From positions 14,385,404 to 14,449,403 of the forward strand of contig OU342808.1 in assembly GCA_910591455.2 (NCBI GenBank): 64,000 bases of DNA. The letters run 5' to 3'. Source of the DNA: Pholis gunnellus. Lineage: Eukaryota > Chordata > Actinopteri > Perciformes > Pholidae. The notes beneath the pieces were generated by a model, which was given only the letters and a program-made list of their open reading frames with translations, made no database searches and was not told where the DNA came from. The position numbers and the translations under genes were made by a program. How positions within the stretch are numbered: position 1 is the first letter of the stretch; each line of letters opens with the position of its first letter. Positions 26,338-39,419 of this stretch are shown in pieces.

Positions 26338-26901
26338 ATGACATTTGCATCTCCGGCTCTCAAGCAGCTCTGGTCTTGGCTGGTCCTCATCTGTATGTGC
26401 ATACTGAGTGAGCCCAGGTGCTGCGTATGGCGCAGAGGTCACACCAGAAAGGGCAAGTGCTAAAATGAAGCTAACACAAATGCACATGTGCACGTGCATT
26501 CTATCTCACACGCTTGCCCAAAAGCACATATAAACACATGCATGCCAAGCCGCACACACGCACCAGCGAGGGTTGACTGTCTTAGTTATTCATTGACATG
26601 CACCCAGGAAGAAAAAAGTGGGGGCTGCTTCTATTTTATTTTTTTTTAAAGACATCGAGAGAAAACATTCAAACAATGGTTCTCTATGACTTCTAAAGCT
26701 AGCTGTTGGTCAGGGGTACCTGTGAGGGTCAGCAGGGTTGTGCAGGGAGAAATCAGAGAGGAGTCAAATCTAAGACACCTCAGCTCACTGCCTGGTGAAT
26801 TTACATGATGAGATGGGAGCACAGGAATAGACCCCTGTACAGTTTGCAGTGGCTTTTTTTTGCCTTCAGTTTGTATATTTGTGCGTTTGTGGTTATTTTA
26901 C

Positions 26902-27018
26902 CTGCTGCATCCAGTCCTGTGTGCCTTTGCTGGTCTCCTGCAGCCAGATGTTGTGAGCCGAGTCCGTCAGAGCCACAGCGCACGCTCTGTTCTTCACCTG
27001 CATTTCCCTCTGATTCAT
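26902..27018 (-). CDS. fam172a: fam172a (arb2a) coding exon, VALTDSAHN segment
   Basis: This is the third coding exon in transcript order: 117 nt, 39 codons, phase 0. The acceptor is TGGCAG immediately before ATG AAT CAG, and the donor is GTAAAA, weaker than the consensus. The translation begins MNQREMQVKNRACAVALTDS and continues AHNIWLQETSKGTQDWMQQ. The frame ALTDSxHNxW.QE is the recognisable FAM172A block that follows the AHSYGG exon. The Met is internal, equivalent to the vertebrate MIQRE..VKN sequence, and is not a start codon. The Asp and His in TDSAHN are plausible partners of the upstream serine in a hydrolase-like fold, but that is inference. It diverges more from the mammalian protein as I remember it than the neighbouring exons do. 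Confidence 0.95.
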
Positions 27019-28159
27019 CTGCCACAAAAGCAAATCAAAATGTTGTTAGTCACCCTATCAGCATGTTATCGACATGCGAGGATACGGTTTGTTTCAGACA
27101 ACATTTGAACAACAAAGAGACCTTATGCTGTAAGACATATGATAGCCTCTTTAGAAAGAAAATAATATAACATAACCATTGTGTTAGTAGATACTTGCGT
27201 AATACAATGTTTAGTCCCTGTCTAACATACACTGTCAGCCTACTCCCTGGACCAGGATAGCACAGGCCCACTGGACAGCGAATACAGATTCAACCTGGTG
27301 TATGGCATAATGTTATAAAGAGAAATATGAAAGAGCTGCTCCAGCATAGCGTGTCCTTGTCACGTTCTGTGCAAATGTCCCTTTGCTGTGCACGTTCATA
27401 TACCTCTGTCCCCATTCTTAATACCCTTTCCCTTCACATGTCATAGAGAACGTGGCTTCCGCAAGCCCGTCTTCCTATTCCCCTCTGAATGTCAACGCCA
27501 AGGAAAATGTCACGCAAAGGACTTGTTACCGCACTACAATAGACTTCCCACACCGCTGGTCCCACCCCGAGGAGTACTGCAGGCCTTGGGACGAGCCGTT
27601 TCACTAGGCTTGGCTTTAAGATAACACGGGAAGAAAAGAGAACAGGACTTGCAACAATCGGTTCCCGATCATGTATTGGACACATTTAGTGAAGCTGAGA
27701 AAGAAAGTGGTGGATTGGGGATGGACATAGCCTGTGGAACAGAACTAAGTACGGCGATTCCCAGGTCATCTACATGTGGCACTGAGGCCAAACAGACCAA
27801 GAGCACACTAGTTTAAAGCTCCATCTTAAGTGTCCTTATTAGGAATTAGGAAACGTCCTGAACTACTGGCTTAAAATGGCGATGGTGTTTCTGGCTTGGT
27901 GCTTGAGAATAAGACAAGTACTTCAGTGGCAATGTTAAAGCTAAGGCAGGGATTGGAAGATCAGGGATAGGTTGGTGCCTGCATGTAAGAATATGATAAA
28001 TATTAGTCTGTAATAGCGTGGTGTAATAAAACAAAATATTGCTACAGATTGGGAGGGTATAGAAGGTTAAGGCTGTTGCTAATATGAATCTTAGTCTGAC
28101 ACTCAGACTGGGGCTAAGGCTGAAGAAATTACCCATTTTATACACATTCACAGTGGGGA

Positions 28160-28345
28160 ACACGACCCATTTTCAGCCAGCTAGATTGGCTGGTCGTTGG
28201 CTGTACATCAAAATGACGGTGGGCATTTGAATACATCCTGCCTCGCCCAGCCAAATTAAAGTGGGAGTGTATAGAGATAAATGGAATCTATTAAGGCACT
28301 AAGGACTCATACATCATGGAGCTGATAAGGCTTCCACTGTAGCGT
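28160..28345. promoter_or_regulatory. Candidate conserved element
   Basis: This complex block contains an imperfect inverted pair, CAGCCAGCTAGATTGGCTGG, then CAGCCAAATTAAAGTGGG, AATCTATTAAGGCAC and GTCTTAATCAGGG. No frame or transposon is recognisable. Confidence 0.2.
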
Positions 28346-28983
28346 CTTAATCAGGGTGGAGGGTAGAGCAGACTGAGAGGGGACGTACAACCCCAAGCAT
28401 TAAAAAAAAGTACACAATTGTAGAGATAGACAACAAAAGGAAGACAGACGCTGCACATGGAAATGAACAGACACATTCACTCACTCACACAAAATTCATA
28501 CAATCACACACAGATGCACACTCCTCTCTGTACTCCCTCTTCATCCACGCTTGGTTGAAAAGCTTTCCTCTGGCAGAACTGGGCCCGTGGGAGAAGCAAA
28601 GTCAACCTTTTAAAACTGGAGGTGTCAGTCAAGGTCCTGTTTTCTGGCGCTAGCCAAACGGGCCAGTCCCTGAGTATACGGGCTGCTAGCAGAGGCCAGG
28701 AAACAGGAGACACTGGACTGACTGTCCATGGGAAAAACAAAGGACATGACTTCAAACCAGTCAAAAAACATTTCACAAGTCTGGGCAGAAAACTGAACAT
28801 TTTGTCCACATTCCAAGTGGATAAATAGGTCTCTATTCCTATTGTATGGCCCTTAAACCATCTGAGTCAACATTGTTGATGGAAAATGTTCTTTACGTGA
28901 GTATGGTTCACTGGATATCACTTTTATATTAAAAGTGAGCTATAATAAATGTGGTTACTGGTGCCGAAGTAAACTGTATATTT

Positions 28984-29010
28984 CTGTGTGTGTGTGTGTG
29001 TGTGTGTGTG
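28984..29010. repeat. (TG)n microsatellite
   Basis: About 13 perfect units. Confidence 0.95.
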
Positions 29011-31599
29011 CATGTCTGCATGTGCAGTATGTGTGGGTACACGCTTGGATATATGCATATTCGTGTTGGAATGAATGTGAGCAGATTGGAGGGCACCGCT
29101 CTGTGTTCAGGGGCAGTTTTGTGGAGAAGTGAATGACAGACAGCGGTTAGACAGACATAAAGGTAAGTGGATACAAAGAGTGTAGATGGAGCTGGATGGA
29201 TACGTCTAGATCTTAAATACTGGACTTAAGTATTTAGAGAGTGCATGTTTAATCTTGCGTAGACAGACTGTCTCATCAAGCAGACAAGTAACTGGAGAAT
29301 TTGTTTTTTTTATAAATGGGATAACGAAACCTTTGGAAGTCCAAAAGCACACATTCAAAATGAATATATTTAGCACCTCTGGATGCTTTGGAAGTTATTT
29401 CTCTCTAAATTTGATTGGTGTGAAATACAAAGAAAAACAACTTTTCTCTAACAAACTTTTGTGATCTGTGATTTGCTATTCGAAGATACTCACACAGATT
29501 TGTATATTTGCTGAAATGAGGAGGCATAATAAATCAGCAACTCTCAACAAAAGAGTCCGTTTTCCCGACGATGGCTCAACCGAAGATTAAAGAGCAGAGA
29601 ACTCCATCCCCCAGCACTGGCTCTATCAATCACTTGTTCTGACAGCTCTCATTGCCGCATTGCCTACACACATATGTTTGGCTGTGGTAAGAGTTGGTGT
29701 AATAGGTTGACAAATAATGACTCCTGGAGAGAGTGCTCTATGCAGTGTGGCCTTCGACCACAATGATTTTAACACCATTAGGTCCCATGTTTTACAAGCC
29801 ACAATGACAACTGTGGTTGGCTGCATGTTGAAAGCAAAATCCAGGCACGTCTGTGTCCTCTGCTAGGTGCGTGATACTCATGGTTAAGTTACAAACCAGT
29901 TACTATAAAGCTACATGCGCCCAAGTGGGTATGCAGAGCTGTCTGATCATATGACTCATCATGTTAGGATTTGTACACCATGTTAGCCTGTGAGTTCGTG
30001 CTAGCCATCTTTATCCAGAGCGTTAAATGTGCTAATCCACTATGTAACCGCAGACTGCAGTTTTAACAAGGAAACAGGCCAGCTGTTGTGATCAGTCTTG
30101 TATCGGACAGGGAAAAAGGAAGAGAAACATGTGGAACTACTTGTTGCGCTAAAACCAGCACACAGATGTTAAGACATTTGCCGCCTCTCTGCTGGCCTTT
30201 CCTTTAACGCTAAAGCAGCTGGATATGCAGAGTAAAGTTCAGGTGGGGGTTGAACGTGGGAGGCTTGCTTTTGAAAAATAATAAAGAAAATGGGAAAGTA
30301 AAGGCAGAACGTTATAAGAGGAAGCTGATTGGATATCAAAAGCAGTATAACAGGAGGACTGAAGAGGGAATGAGAGGAAAAGGCAAGACGGATGAGATAC
30401 AGACAGAGGCAGATGAGCACAAAGAATACTTATGAATGCTTTATTGATCCCCATGAGGAAAATTATCTTTTCCCTTGGCCTACTTCACAGGGAGATCAGA
30501 CCACAGGGTCAGCTTCAAAATAGCATCCCGAAAGCAAATGGGCTTTCACTTTCGTCTTTAAAACATAAGCAGAAGCTTAAGCTTAAGTGGAAACGATGCA
30601 CAGATCACAGGGGTCTAAAGCACAGTCCTCAGCTTGAAGGACGGCAACCGTACTCAATAGAGCACTTTCACGAAATGTTTATTACCAGCTTGATGTACTT
30701 CACCCATTGTCTGCATAGTAGGGGCACATAAGTCATATTCTGTAAAATGATCAAAGCCACTTTGATTTAACATTTTAGTGTGTCTCAGAAAAGGTGTAAA
30801 ATAAATGTCTTAACCCATTTGTGACATGCTGTTTTTGGATTTGGATTTAATTTGACTGGACCTACACATCACACGTGAACCATCATAACAACGCTGAGTG
30901 ACAACCGATGACGCAGACTTGAGTTCACCCCCACCCAAAATACATTCAAACTCTGGATGAACTATGAAATCCTTCTCCCTCTTTTCACTCCCTCACTGTT
31001 TCTTCCTCAAAAAAACATTTATTTTCTGACTTCTGTGCAGAGGGCCCGGTTGCTATAGAGACCCACAAACATCACAGATTTCTGACCCCCTGGTTTGCAA
31101 AATTCTACTAAATCCATCTTTTCACAAGTTGAAATAGCCACCCCCCACACATTTGGAGCCACTCAGACACCGACACAGAGAGAGACTTGTCTCTAACCCC
31201 CGTATCTTGTACCTGACCTCACATGGCTCTCAGCAGAGTACAGTGTTTAGGGTTTTAAGCTGCTTCCTGCTACTAAGCCAGCTAATTCCTAGACTTTTTG
31301 TTGAGCATAATCTTATTTTCACCACTGACGAAAGAATGTGATATGCGATGGGTGTGTGTGTGTGTATGTGTGAGCATGGAGTATGCGTATGAAAGAGAGA
31401 TGGAGGAATATTAATCATGTTTATTTATCTGGACGAGGAGTTGAAATAAGCGACGAGACATCATTTAACAGCATGCTAAGCTAATCTCTGGACGAGATAA
31501 ATACTTCATTTCTCTCCTCTCCCCGTGACGCTCCCATGCCTGCGACTGCTCCGCTGAAGCTACATCTAAACACCGGCAATAATAAAGACAATTATTTAG

Positions 31600-31625
31600 G
31601 CCTTTGATAATTATGTGTCAAAGGC
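31600..31625. promoter_or_regulatory. Convergent TCF/LEF-like sites flanking TAATTA
   Basis: GCCTTTGA at 31600-31607 is mirrored exactly by TCAAAGGC at 31618-31625, with TAATTA between them at 31608-31613. Each arm is a CTTTGA-type TCF/LEF core and the centre is a homeodomain core. The surrounding 31565-31660 is a non-repetitive, AT-rich island typical of conserved enhancers. Confidence 0.4.
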
Positions 31626-31979
31626 AGCGAAAGCCACTAGATAATTGGAAGAAAACTGAATGGTAAACCACAATGGAGATCCCCCTATGGGAGACAGGCA
31701 GACTTATCCCTAGAAAGAATGCAGAGAGAGAGAAAAGAGAGAAACAGCCAAAGACATAAAGATGAGAGCTCTTTAAGGGGCCTTGCTTACTGTCAGATAG
31801 TCAATGTGAAAAGCCACAATTACACATAGAGAGTGAGTGCGAATAGAGAGCAGTGAACAAGAGAAAGGAAAACAAGAGATAGAGAGAATGACAGAAAGTG
31901 AGTGAGAATAAAAAAAGAGAACGAAATGTTGCGCGCTAGTGGGAGTGAGCAAAGACTGAGCAGAGGCCAAGGGGAAGGA

Positions 31980-32004
31980 GGAGAGAGAGAGAGAGAGAGA
32001 GAGA
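31980..32004. repeat. (GA)n microsatellite
   Basis: About 12 units inside a wider purine-rich segment. Confidence 0.95.
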
Positions 32005-32668
32005 CGGAGAAGCGCCCAGTGACGATGCCAGTCAGAGACGAGGCTTATAATGTGCCATGCACTGCCAACAGCCACAGATAATCTAGGACTACCCACTGAG
32101 CACTGAAGCACTGCTTAAATATTTGATTGATTAACTGTCCTGTTGCTGCCAGAGAGTTAAGAGGAGAGCATCAGAGAAGCCAGGGCGAACGCAGAAAAAA
32201 CAAACAAACATGTATGCGGGTGCACATCCGGAAGTTGGAAAACACATGGCGCAGACACACTAACACATACTCCCCCATAAATCCCTACACGACAACATTG
32301 GAACAGGAGCGCAAACACAAACACACACAGACATGTACACATTGCGAGCATGTGAAGAGTCAGCAAAGACAGTGGCAAGGGCTGGAAAACCAAACATAAA
32401 GGCTGACTGATGCTCTGGCAGTGATTTCCTTCCATCATAAATCAATGAGGACAATAGACTTAAAGATAAACAGCGGTGAAGTTGACAATCTTCATCTGGA
32501 TTTGGCTTTCAGAGGCCACGGGACTCACCACAGGGATGATGTTAGTGTGCTATCTCTCTTATTCCTTCAGTACCGGTGTATGACTATGTTCCTAGCAATT
32601 GATCTCAGGTCATAGAGGGTGGATAGGAGTGTGAATGCAACGTGTTCATCTGCTACACACTGTCCGTG

Positions 32669-32695
32669 ACACACACACACACACACACACACACA
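32669..32695. repeat. (CA)n microsatellite
   Basis: About 13 units. Confidence 0.95.
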
Positions 32696-33324
32696 TATCC
32701 CTGTTCGTCCCTGGCTGTGAAAACACAGGCAGCTGGCCCCCCACGCTCCAACACCCTCCACAGGAAGAGACAACACCAGCGCTTCCTGTGGCTTTGAAGC
32801 AGCGGTCTCAGGTCCCCTGTCGGTCCCCAGCTTCCTTTGTCTTAACCGCAGGAAGGAAGCCCTCTCTAGCACGAGGCCACAGGGCCCTAGGGAGCCAGAG
32901 GGAGAGTGTTTGTGTGTGAGCACCTTTCAGTGTTGTGGGAGTGTGCATGGGATTTGCTCACTAAGGTCACATGCATTTACAGGGGGTTTTTCCCCTTTGA
33001 CTCTCCAGTGCCTGAACTCTCGTTATGGTGAGTGTGTAGAGTAGGAGAGAGCAGGAGAAAACTGCAATAACTTCCTCCTCTCTTTCCTCTTTCCTGTCAC
33101 GGCTGTTCGCCACATACATGATGAAGGGAAGATGAGGGAGAGAGTGAGAGAGAGACAGACAGGGAGGATGGTGGGCGGAGAGACAGGGTGAGATTTGAAA
33201 GGGTGAGGAGCGGGCATTGCCGAATTGTGTGAGTGACAGCACCGGACGCAGGGTAGTGGGAGGTGGTGTGTGTCTGTGTACGTGTTGGGGAGGATTCTAT
33301 CTTTGTGTGTATAGCCGTGCAAAC

Positions 33325-33327
33325 CAC

Positions 33328-33378
<51 letters not shown>
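33325..33378. repeat. (CA)n followed by (TA)n
   Basis: A CA array with one CG interruption passes directly into a short TATATATA run. Confidence 0.95.
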
Positions 33379-34294
33379 CAGCGGACAGAAACACACCAAC
33401 AAGTGGGGGCGGTGAGGAAAAGGAAGGCCAATAAATATTTACTGACACAGCAGAAGTGGAGAATGGTTGTCCACTGGTGGAAACAAAAGGCAGAGGATGA
33501 GGAGCGGCGTGCCAGGAAACCTGCCGGCTGCGGGCGCTGCGCCCCGCTTGTGCCCGCATGGAAAACAAGAAAGAGGAAGACGGGAAGGGAGGACGGAGGA
33601 GAGAGAGAGAGGGGGCAGAATGAGGGAGAGGACGAACAGGGCTGTGGGTAATGGGGGTGCTCATAAACAATAGCAGCCTGGAGCGAAGCAACTGTTGTTT
33701 ACTTAAAAAAAATGGATTTAGTTTCTTCAAGATGAGGTTTAGTGAGAGTATTACTTTGTGAGGGCGTTGGTTTGTGCATGCGAGTATGTACAATCATATG
33801 TTTATATTAAAAAATTATATTTTGTAATAAACTTCAAACTTCTGTATGTCTCTCTGCTCAATTGACCAAATAATAAGAATAACTCACCTTCTGCATAAAT
33901 GTTTTTATTCCTGCTGGTGACATATAATTCTATACAATGATAATGAGTTCCTGAAACATTCCTATTGGTTTTCACTTGAAAGACAACTCTTTTCAAATCA
34001 GACCCAATAACCCAAACAGATGCTCAAATGTTAAGCATCATTTTATATTTTATATTTACCCAAACATAATTCTATTAATTTCTAATTAACATCTGCACAG
34101 TGGTAAGTGTTAATGAGATTAACTCCCAACAGTTTGATCAATTTACATTTCTGCCAAAATGAAAAGACTGGTAGCTGTTGCTCGAGTTGCTCGAGCTGTA
34201 TTAACAATACCCCTATAATGTTCACATTAAAATGATATTGACACAATTAAGAAAGTGGACAGTGGAAGTTTTGTAACATTAGTAGTTAGGGATG

Positions 34295-34420
34295 TTCATA
34301 TATTGTTTGGCGACAGCAATTACAGAAATGGTAATTTGTAATTAGGCAGCATTCCTTAACGAAGTGAAATTACGGCATGGCGACTAATTAAAGTCTTGTG
34401 TTAATTAGAATATATCTTAG
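34295..34420. promoter_or_regulatory. Candidate conserved enhancer with repeated TGGCGAC-AATTA module
   Basis: Three or more AATTA/TAATTA cores are packed in 125 bp. TGGCGACAGCAATTA at 34308-34322 and TGGCGACTAATTA at 34378-34390 form a repeated module in the same orientation. There is no coding frame or simple repeat. The pattern fits a homeodomain-responsive element, but conservation could not be tested. Confidence 0.35.
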
Positions 34421-34734
34421 TTAAGAAAACCAGCACAAGGTACGGTGGGCAACGTCTTCATCATTCCCAAATCAACTGGCCACATTAACAGCTTTGGTCT
34501 ACAGAGTGAAATGAGAAAGTTACTTTTGCGCATTGTATACAGACTCGGCCTCATCATCTCCACTTGCCTTTTCTCTCCCTCTCTCTCACTCGAAGCTTTT
34601 TTCTTGTCTTTCTCCCTGTCTCCCAACCCTCCGGCAATGCTGTAAAATAGAAACCTAACCTCAATATTTTCCCTCACGGTGCTGGGACTTGCTGGCCCAT
34701 TAAATTCCCCTTCCCATGTGTCAGCTTGCACATT

Positions 34735-34850
34735 TCCACCATGAAATTTTCGTATAATTAAACTTTCTTAATGATTTATAAGCTATAATAATAGCCGTAA
34801 GTATTTCAGAGCAGGTTAAAGGGACAGCTTTTAAGTGCACGCCGGGGGAT
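34735..34850. promoter_or_regulatory. Candidate element, Hox/Cdx-like cores
   Basis: The block has CGTATAATTAAAC, TTAATGATTTATAAGC and ATAATAATAGCCGTAAG in complex sequence without repeats, about 320 bp from the island at 34295-34420. The two may belong to one larger element. Confidence 0.25.
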
Positions 34851-36987
34851 GACCCTGTTTTAACATAGTTTCGGATGGGTGACTCTCGGCTGGAGACCAC
34901 GATGGATAGGGCGAGGGAGAATGGGATTGACGGAGGGAGGGAGTGAGCGAGCGGGCCTAACAAGGGTGGGTGGAGGAGGAGGCTGAGACCTTTGTGTCGT
35001 AACTCAGGGTGATACTGTCATCGAGGAGAACCAAGGGCTCCCTGAACCCTGGCAGGGAGGAGACAGCTTACCACTGACAGACAGAGAAAGACACATGCAT
35101 GCATAGAAGGCAAATGCAGCAACAGAGGCTGAGAAACTGACAGAAGGAAAATGCTGGATGAAGAAAGACAGACAGGTAGAAACAGAGACAGAGAGCGATC
35201 CTGAACATCTGAGAAAACTGTAGTTGGATAAAATAAGTCACAAAGAAAAACAGTCAAAATAATTACTTAAGACAAAGAATAAAGATTCTATTAAATAAAG
35301 TAAAATAAATAAATATTATAAGGCACACTATTTAAAAAAAAAAAAGAAGCTAAATTAGCTCACCTAATCCTGGTTAATCAAACTAATAAACAGGCAAAGT
35401 TTACTGTAAAGCAGTGCTGGAGTCGATGTCTATAGGATGTGCACAGTTTGCATGCATGTTCTGGGGCGCGCACACACACACAGATGTTTGCTCTCCGCTG
35501 CCTCTTTGACGGCGAGGCTGATATGATTGCCACTTAGGAAATCAGTGTGTTTTCACACCACTCTCAGCTCTGCCAAAGCTAATGTGTTAAATATCCATCG
35601 GGTACTGCTGTCCATTTCTGAGACACACACAGACACACACAGCCTTAGGGGCTGATAAACATTGATTCCTTGTACTAACTGAGCCCACAGTTGGTATCCA
35701 ACCAAGCCAACATTTTCTAAATTGGGGTGCAGTGAGAAAATTTCAACAAGCTATGATGTGAAAGTTCTTCTAAATTAGTTGTGAGGGGGTTTAAGTAGAG
35801 CTAAATTTGAACTATTGTGTGACTTTTTTTCACTTTTCTTGTTGTTATCAAGAAATGCCAAATTAGTTTTTTGTTTTAAAATACATTGTTGTAGAAAAAT
35901 TCACTTTCAGGCTGCACAAATCAACACATGAAATCCAGCTACTGTAAGTGTTTTGGAAAGGTGGAGTCTGCTGATGGCAAAATCTACCAAATATCTCAGT
36001 GAACGGTTTTTCACCTTAGCTGTGAATGGGGGAGGAGGAAGAGAATGAAAATGAAACAAAAACAACAAATCTGGAGGCGCCTGCTGCTCTACACATTACT
36101 GGCAAATCAGGTGTGTGTGCGCATGTGTGTGTGTTTGTGTGTTTGCCTTCAGGGCAGCAGGAGTTGAATTCTAAAGGGAGGTGTTTTGTTTAAACTTCCA
36201 GTGCCACTCGAAGTCGCTCATGGACAAACTGAGGGGGAAGAAAAAGTTAGGGGGAAAAAAAAGAATGGGAGGAGAGGTAAACGTGGTAAAAGCTAATAAA
36301 AGTGACAAAGAGAGTGTCCCTCCTTTCAGTTATCATCCTCTACTCCTTCATATTTCCTCGTCTCCTGCGCTGTGGGGCAAGAGAGAAAGAGAGAGAAGGG
36401 GGGAAAAAAGAAGAAAAAAAACATGCTCTGTGATCCCCCTTTACTCAAAGGAAGGACAGAGTGAGAGAGGGAAAACTACAAAAGGCCAACTGAAATTAAT
36501 GGAAATATATAACAATCTTGAAATTAACTTCTCATTGCCACTAGCCATGATTTAAAACAGCTTTTTAACGAGAGGAAAGATGAGTCAGAAAAGAAAGAGA
36601 GGGAGAAGGGGTTGAGGCCATTTTACAAATTGGACAGGCTGGAGGAAGCTACAAGTTAATTTGCCCCATCATTTGAAAACTTTGCAGTTCTCAAGGCACA
36701 CTCACTTAAATTATTATTTTTATGTCCAAATTAATCAAGACGTAAGACTAAAGGATAAAAAAAAGAAAATAATGTAGGGTATAAGGAAATACAAAGCAAT
36801 TCAATTAGCCATTTAAACAGGCAGAGTAAAGAAGTATCTGAACTGTATCACGATGTTCCGATGGGCCAGATTCAACAGCAAAAACATTTCCCCTTCTAGC
36901 TTTAAATACAAAATATATTTTAAATGAATAAGTAAATAAATAATAATATCTAGATTAATGAGATACTGCACAATGATATTGATATTG

Positions 36988-37009
36988 ATATATATATATA
37001 TATATATAA
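36988..37009. repeat. (TA)n microsatellite
   Basis: About 11 units, preceded by GATATT repeats. Confidence 0.95.
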
Positions 37010-37393
37010 TACCCTTACTAATTAATTGTTATTATTAATATGATCATTATTATTATCATTATTATGCTGTTGTTTACTATATTTTGAATAAAACACAAGA
37101 CACAACACTGCCATATATTAATAATTTGTTTAACTTTGTTTTTTTCTGTTATTCTTTGCAACATTTGACACTGTAGTATATTAAAATAATGTGCCCAATA
37201 ACCAGAGCAATATACTTCTGAGCACATTATAAAATCAACACAATGATTCCCTTAATTAATTAAATGTAAAATCTAAAAAAAGTAGTACACCAGTTGAAGT
37301 GCTTTTCAAGTGATATTATTGATTTAAAAACAAAGCCTGAGAGAAGGGTGTGGAACACAAACACGCACACAAACACACAAGCACATACAGGCC

Positions 37394-37397
<4 letters not shown>

Positions 37398-37424
<27 letters not shown>
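37398..37424. repeat. (CA)n microsatellite
   Basis: About 13 units, preceded by irregular ACACAAGCACATACA sequence. Confidence 0.95.
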
Positions 37425-37499
37425 ATTTAGTATAAAGTATATTATTAATCTTGTGAAAAAAAGCAATTAAATCAAAGTGGTATATAGAGCCTGAAGCTA

Positions 37500-37665
37500 T
37501 GAGGACTGTCAATTCTGCTGGAAATGCCACAGAAGATTACAGTTGGGTTTGTGGATTCCATGAACCCTTTTTTGATTAGGGAGTCAATTATTTCTCATTA
37601 CTGAAGATGCTATTTCGGAAAAAGACCTTGTCAGTCAATCATGCAAAAAGTCCTCGAAAAGCGTG
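37500..37665. promoter_or_regulatory. Candidate conserved element
   Basis: A repeat-free block with TTTTTTGATTAGGGAGTC, TCAATTATTTCTCATTAC and CAGTCAATCATGCAAAAAG (a PBX/octamer-like combination). It sits in an intron otherwise rich in dinucleotide repeats. Confidence 0.22.
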
Positions 37666-38070
37666 AATAAACCATTAAAGAGAGAGGCGGGTGGGGGTGG
37701 GGGGCTGTGGGGGAAAGCACACTGACCCTTTTCCACACCCAAACTCCTACTTGTAGTCAAATTACCTTTTTAACTATTACACCTCTGTCAGGTCTTTGTC
37801 AGCGTATGGTAATTAGGGCCTTCAGTGGAGAACATTTGAAAAGAAAACAGTATATTTATTAGTTTATCTCAGAGAAAGGCATTTACCCAGAGCTGAAGGT
37901 AAGTTTGAATGTGGTGATTATCTTGTCATTTTCAGGTTGTTTGTCTAAGAGTGTGCATGTGTGCGCGTGTGTGAGTGTGTGAGCGCATGTCAGCGTGAGT
38001 GAACACTGGTGTGTGCGACTCCAGGTAATGTGCTGTTGTGTGGATGGCACACACATGTGCATTCACAGGC

Positions 38071-38092
38071 ACACACACACACACACGTATAC

Positions 38093-38130
<38 letters not shown>
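38071..38130. repeat. (CA)n plus (TA)n compound microsatellite
   Basis: A CA run to 38086 is followed after CGTATACAT by a TA array from about 38097 to 38130. The compound array is likely to be unstable. Confidence 0.95.
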
Positions 38131-38135
<5 letters not shown>

Positions 38136-39419
38136 TTATACGTGTGTATGTATGTGTGTACTTAAGCTGCTTTCAGCACACTGATAGGCGAGCACAGCAC
38201 ATTTCTCCCGTCCTCTTTGTTCTGTGTTGGGTTTGACACCTCTAAACAATAGCAGCGCTTCACTTCGCCCAGCCCCAACCCACCACCAACCACACACTGC
38301 ATGGACGGGAGCTGCCAATTAGCACGATCAAACACCCCTCATCAGCTGTCTGCTTACCACAAAAAGAAAAAAAAATCCCCAAACAAATCAATAATTCAGA
38401 ATTTCCCTCAAAAACAATCACATTCATCAGCGGACTTAAGGATACAAGAGAGAAGTGACCATGATCACTAACTGTTTAGTATGGATTGTGTGTATAGAAA
38501 AGATGCACAGAAAACAACTGGAGTACCGCTGACGTGACCACATGAAGTGGAGGGTCACAACAAGCACTTGACCAGCCGAGTAGAAACAAAGGTCTGCGTC
38601 CTCTCACATCTCATCCTTTCCACTCTGCCGTCTGGAGCTGATCTATATTTTGGGGCCGACACTTCCTCGACCCGACCCGAATGCAACCGATGTCCCCTAT
38701 CTACATCCTTCTCCTTTTGTTGTAAAGAGAGCCGTTGCTCCCATCCATTCTCTTCTTCCTCACACACATACATTGTCATCCACTCAAGAAAAGCCCCACA
38801 CTCTCTTTTAGTTTATCTACCTTTGTCTAATGCCACGCTGGGTGAGCTGCGTTTGGCGGCCTCCGAACTGCCAGACGACGTGTTGTGACCCAGGGGAAGG
38901 AGGGCCGACGTGGGGAGAGAGGAGTGGAGAGGGGGGCCTGTCATGGAGAAAGGGTCTCAGAGGGCCGGAGGTGAGCAGAGGTGTCTGGGAGATGACTGTC
39001 GTTCCTCTCGGTGGTCCAAGACCTTTTCATTAACTTACACCCCAGGGTTCACCAAACAGAAACAGGGGGTGGGAGTGGGGACAGGGGGGTGCAGACGGGT
39101 GCAAAGCACTAGCCCTTGTGACCACCAGGGACCTGCTGCCTGCCTGCCTTCCTGTTTGTCTGTCTGTCTGAATGCAGATCTGTGTCATCCACTACGGACA
39201 AGGGACTGCTTTTTAACAAAATACAAACACAAACAGGAGCACATACACAGGCACACAGACAAAACACATGCACACACAAATACACATACATCAAAGCCTG
39301 CTAAGGGAAAGAGAGGGGTAACAAAGGACAGGCAGTGCCCCCTAGTGTTATCATCAAAGAGAAATCAGACCAAATCAACTAACCATCACCTCAACCAAAG
39401 CCACAAAAACAGATACAGG

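Larger units (their letters stand above)
20956..26901 (-). other. fam172a: fam172a intron, about 5.9 kb
   Basis: This intron lies between the VALTDSAHN exon and the CCNWVSS exon. It contains a G-rich tract at 22470-22495, (TG)n tracts at 25150-25209 and 26290-26336, short (CA)n runs near 22893, and an AT-rich island around 25840-26120. A compact non-repetitive island at 23060-23110 has GATCAATGG-like motifs. The rest shows no recognisable gene, RNA or transposon. Confidence 0.85.

Noticed and set aside
33023..33793. 256-codon minus-strand open frame
   Set aside because: It runs through a (CA)n array and pyrimidine-rich sequence, has no domain-like composition, and contains Cys-Val repeats from the microsatellite.
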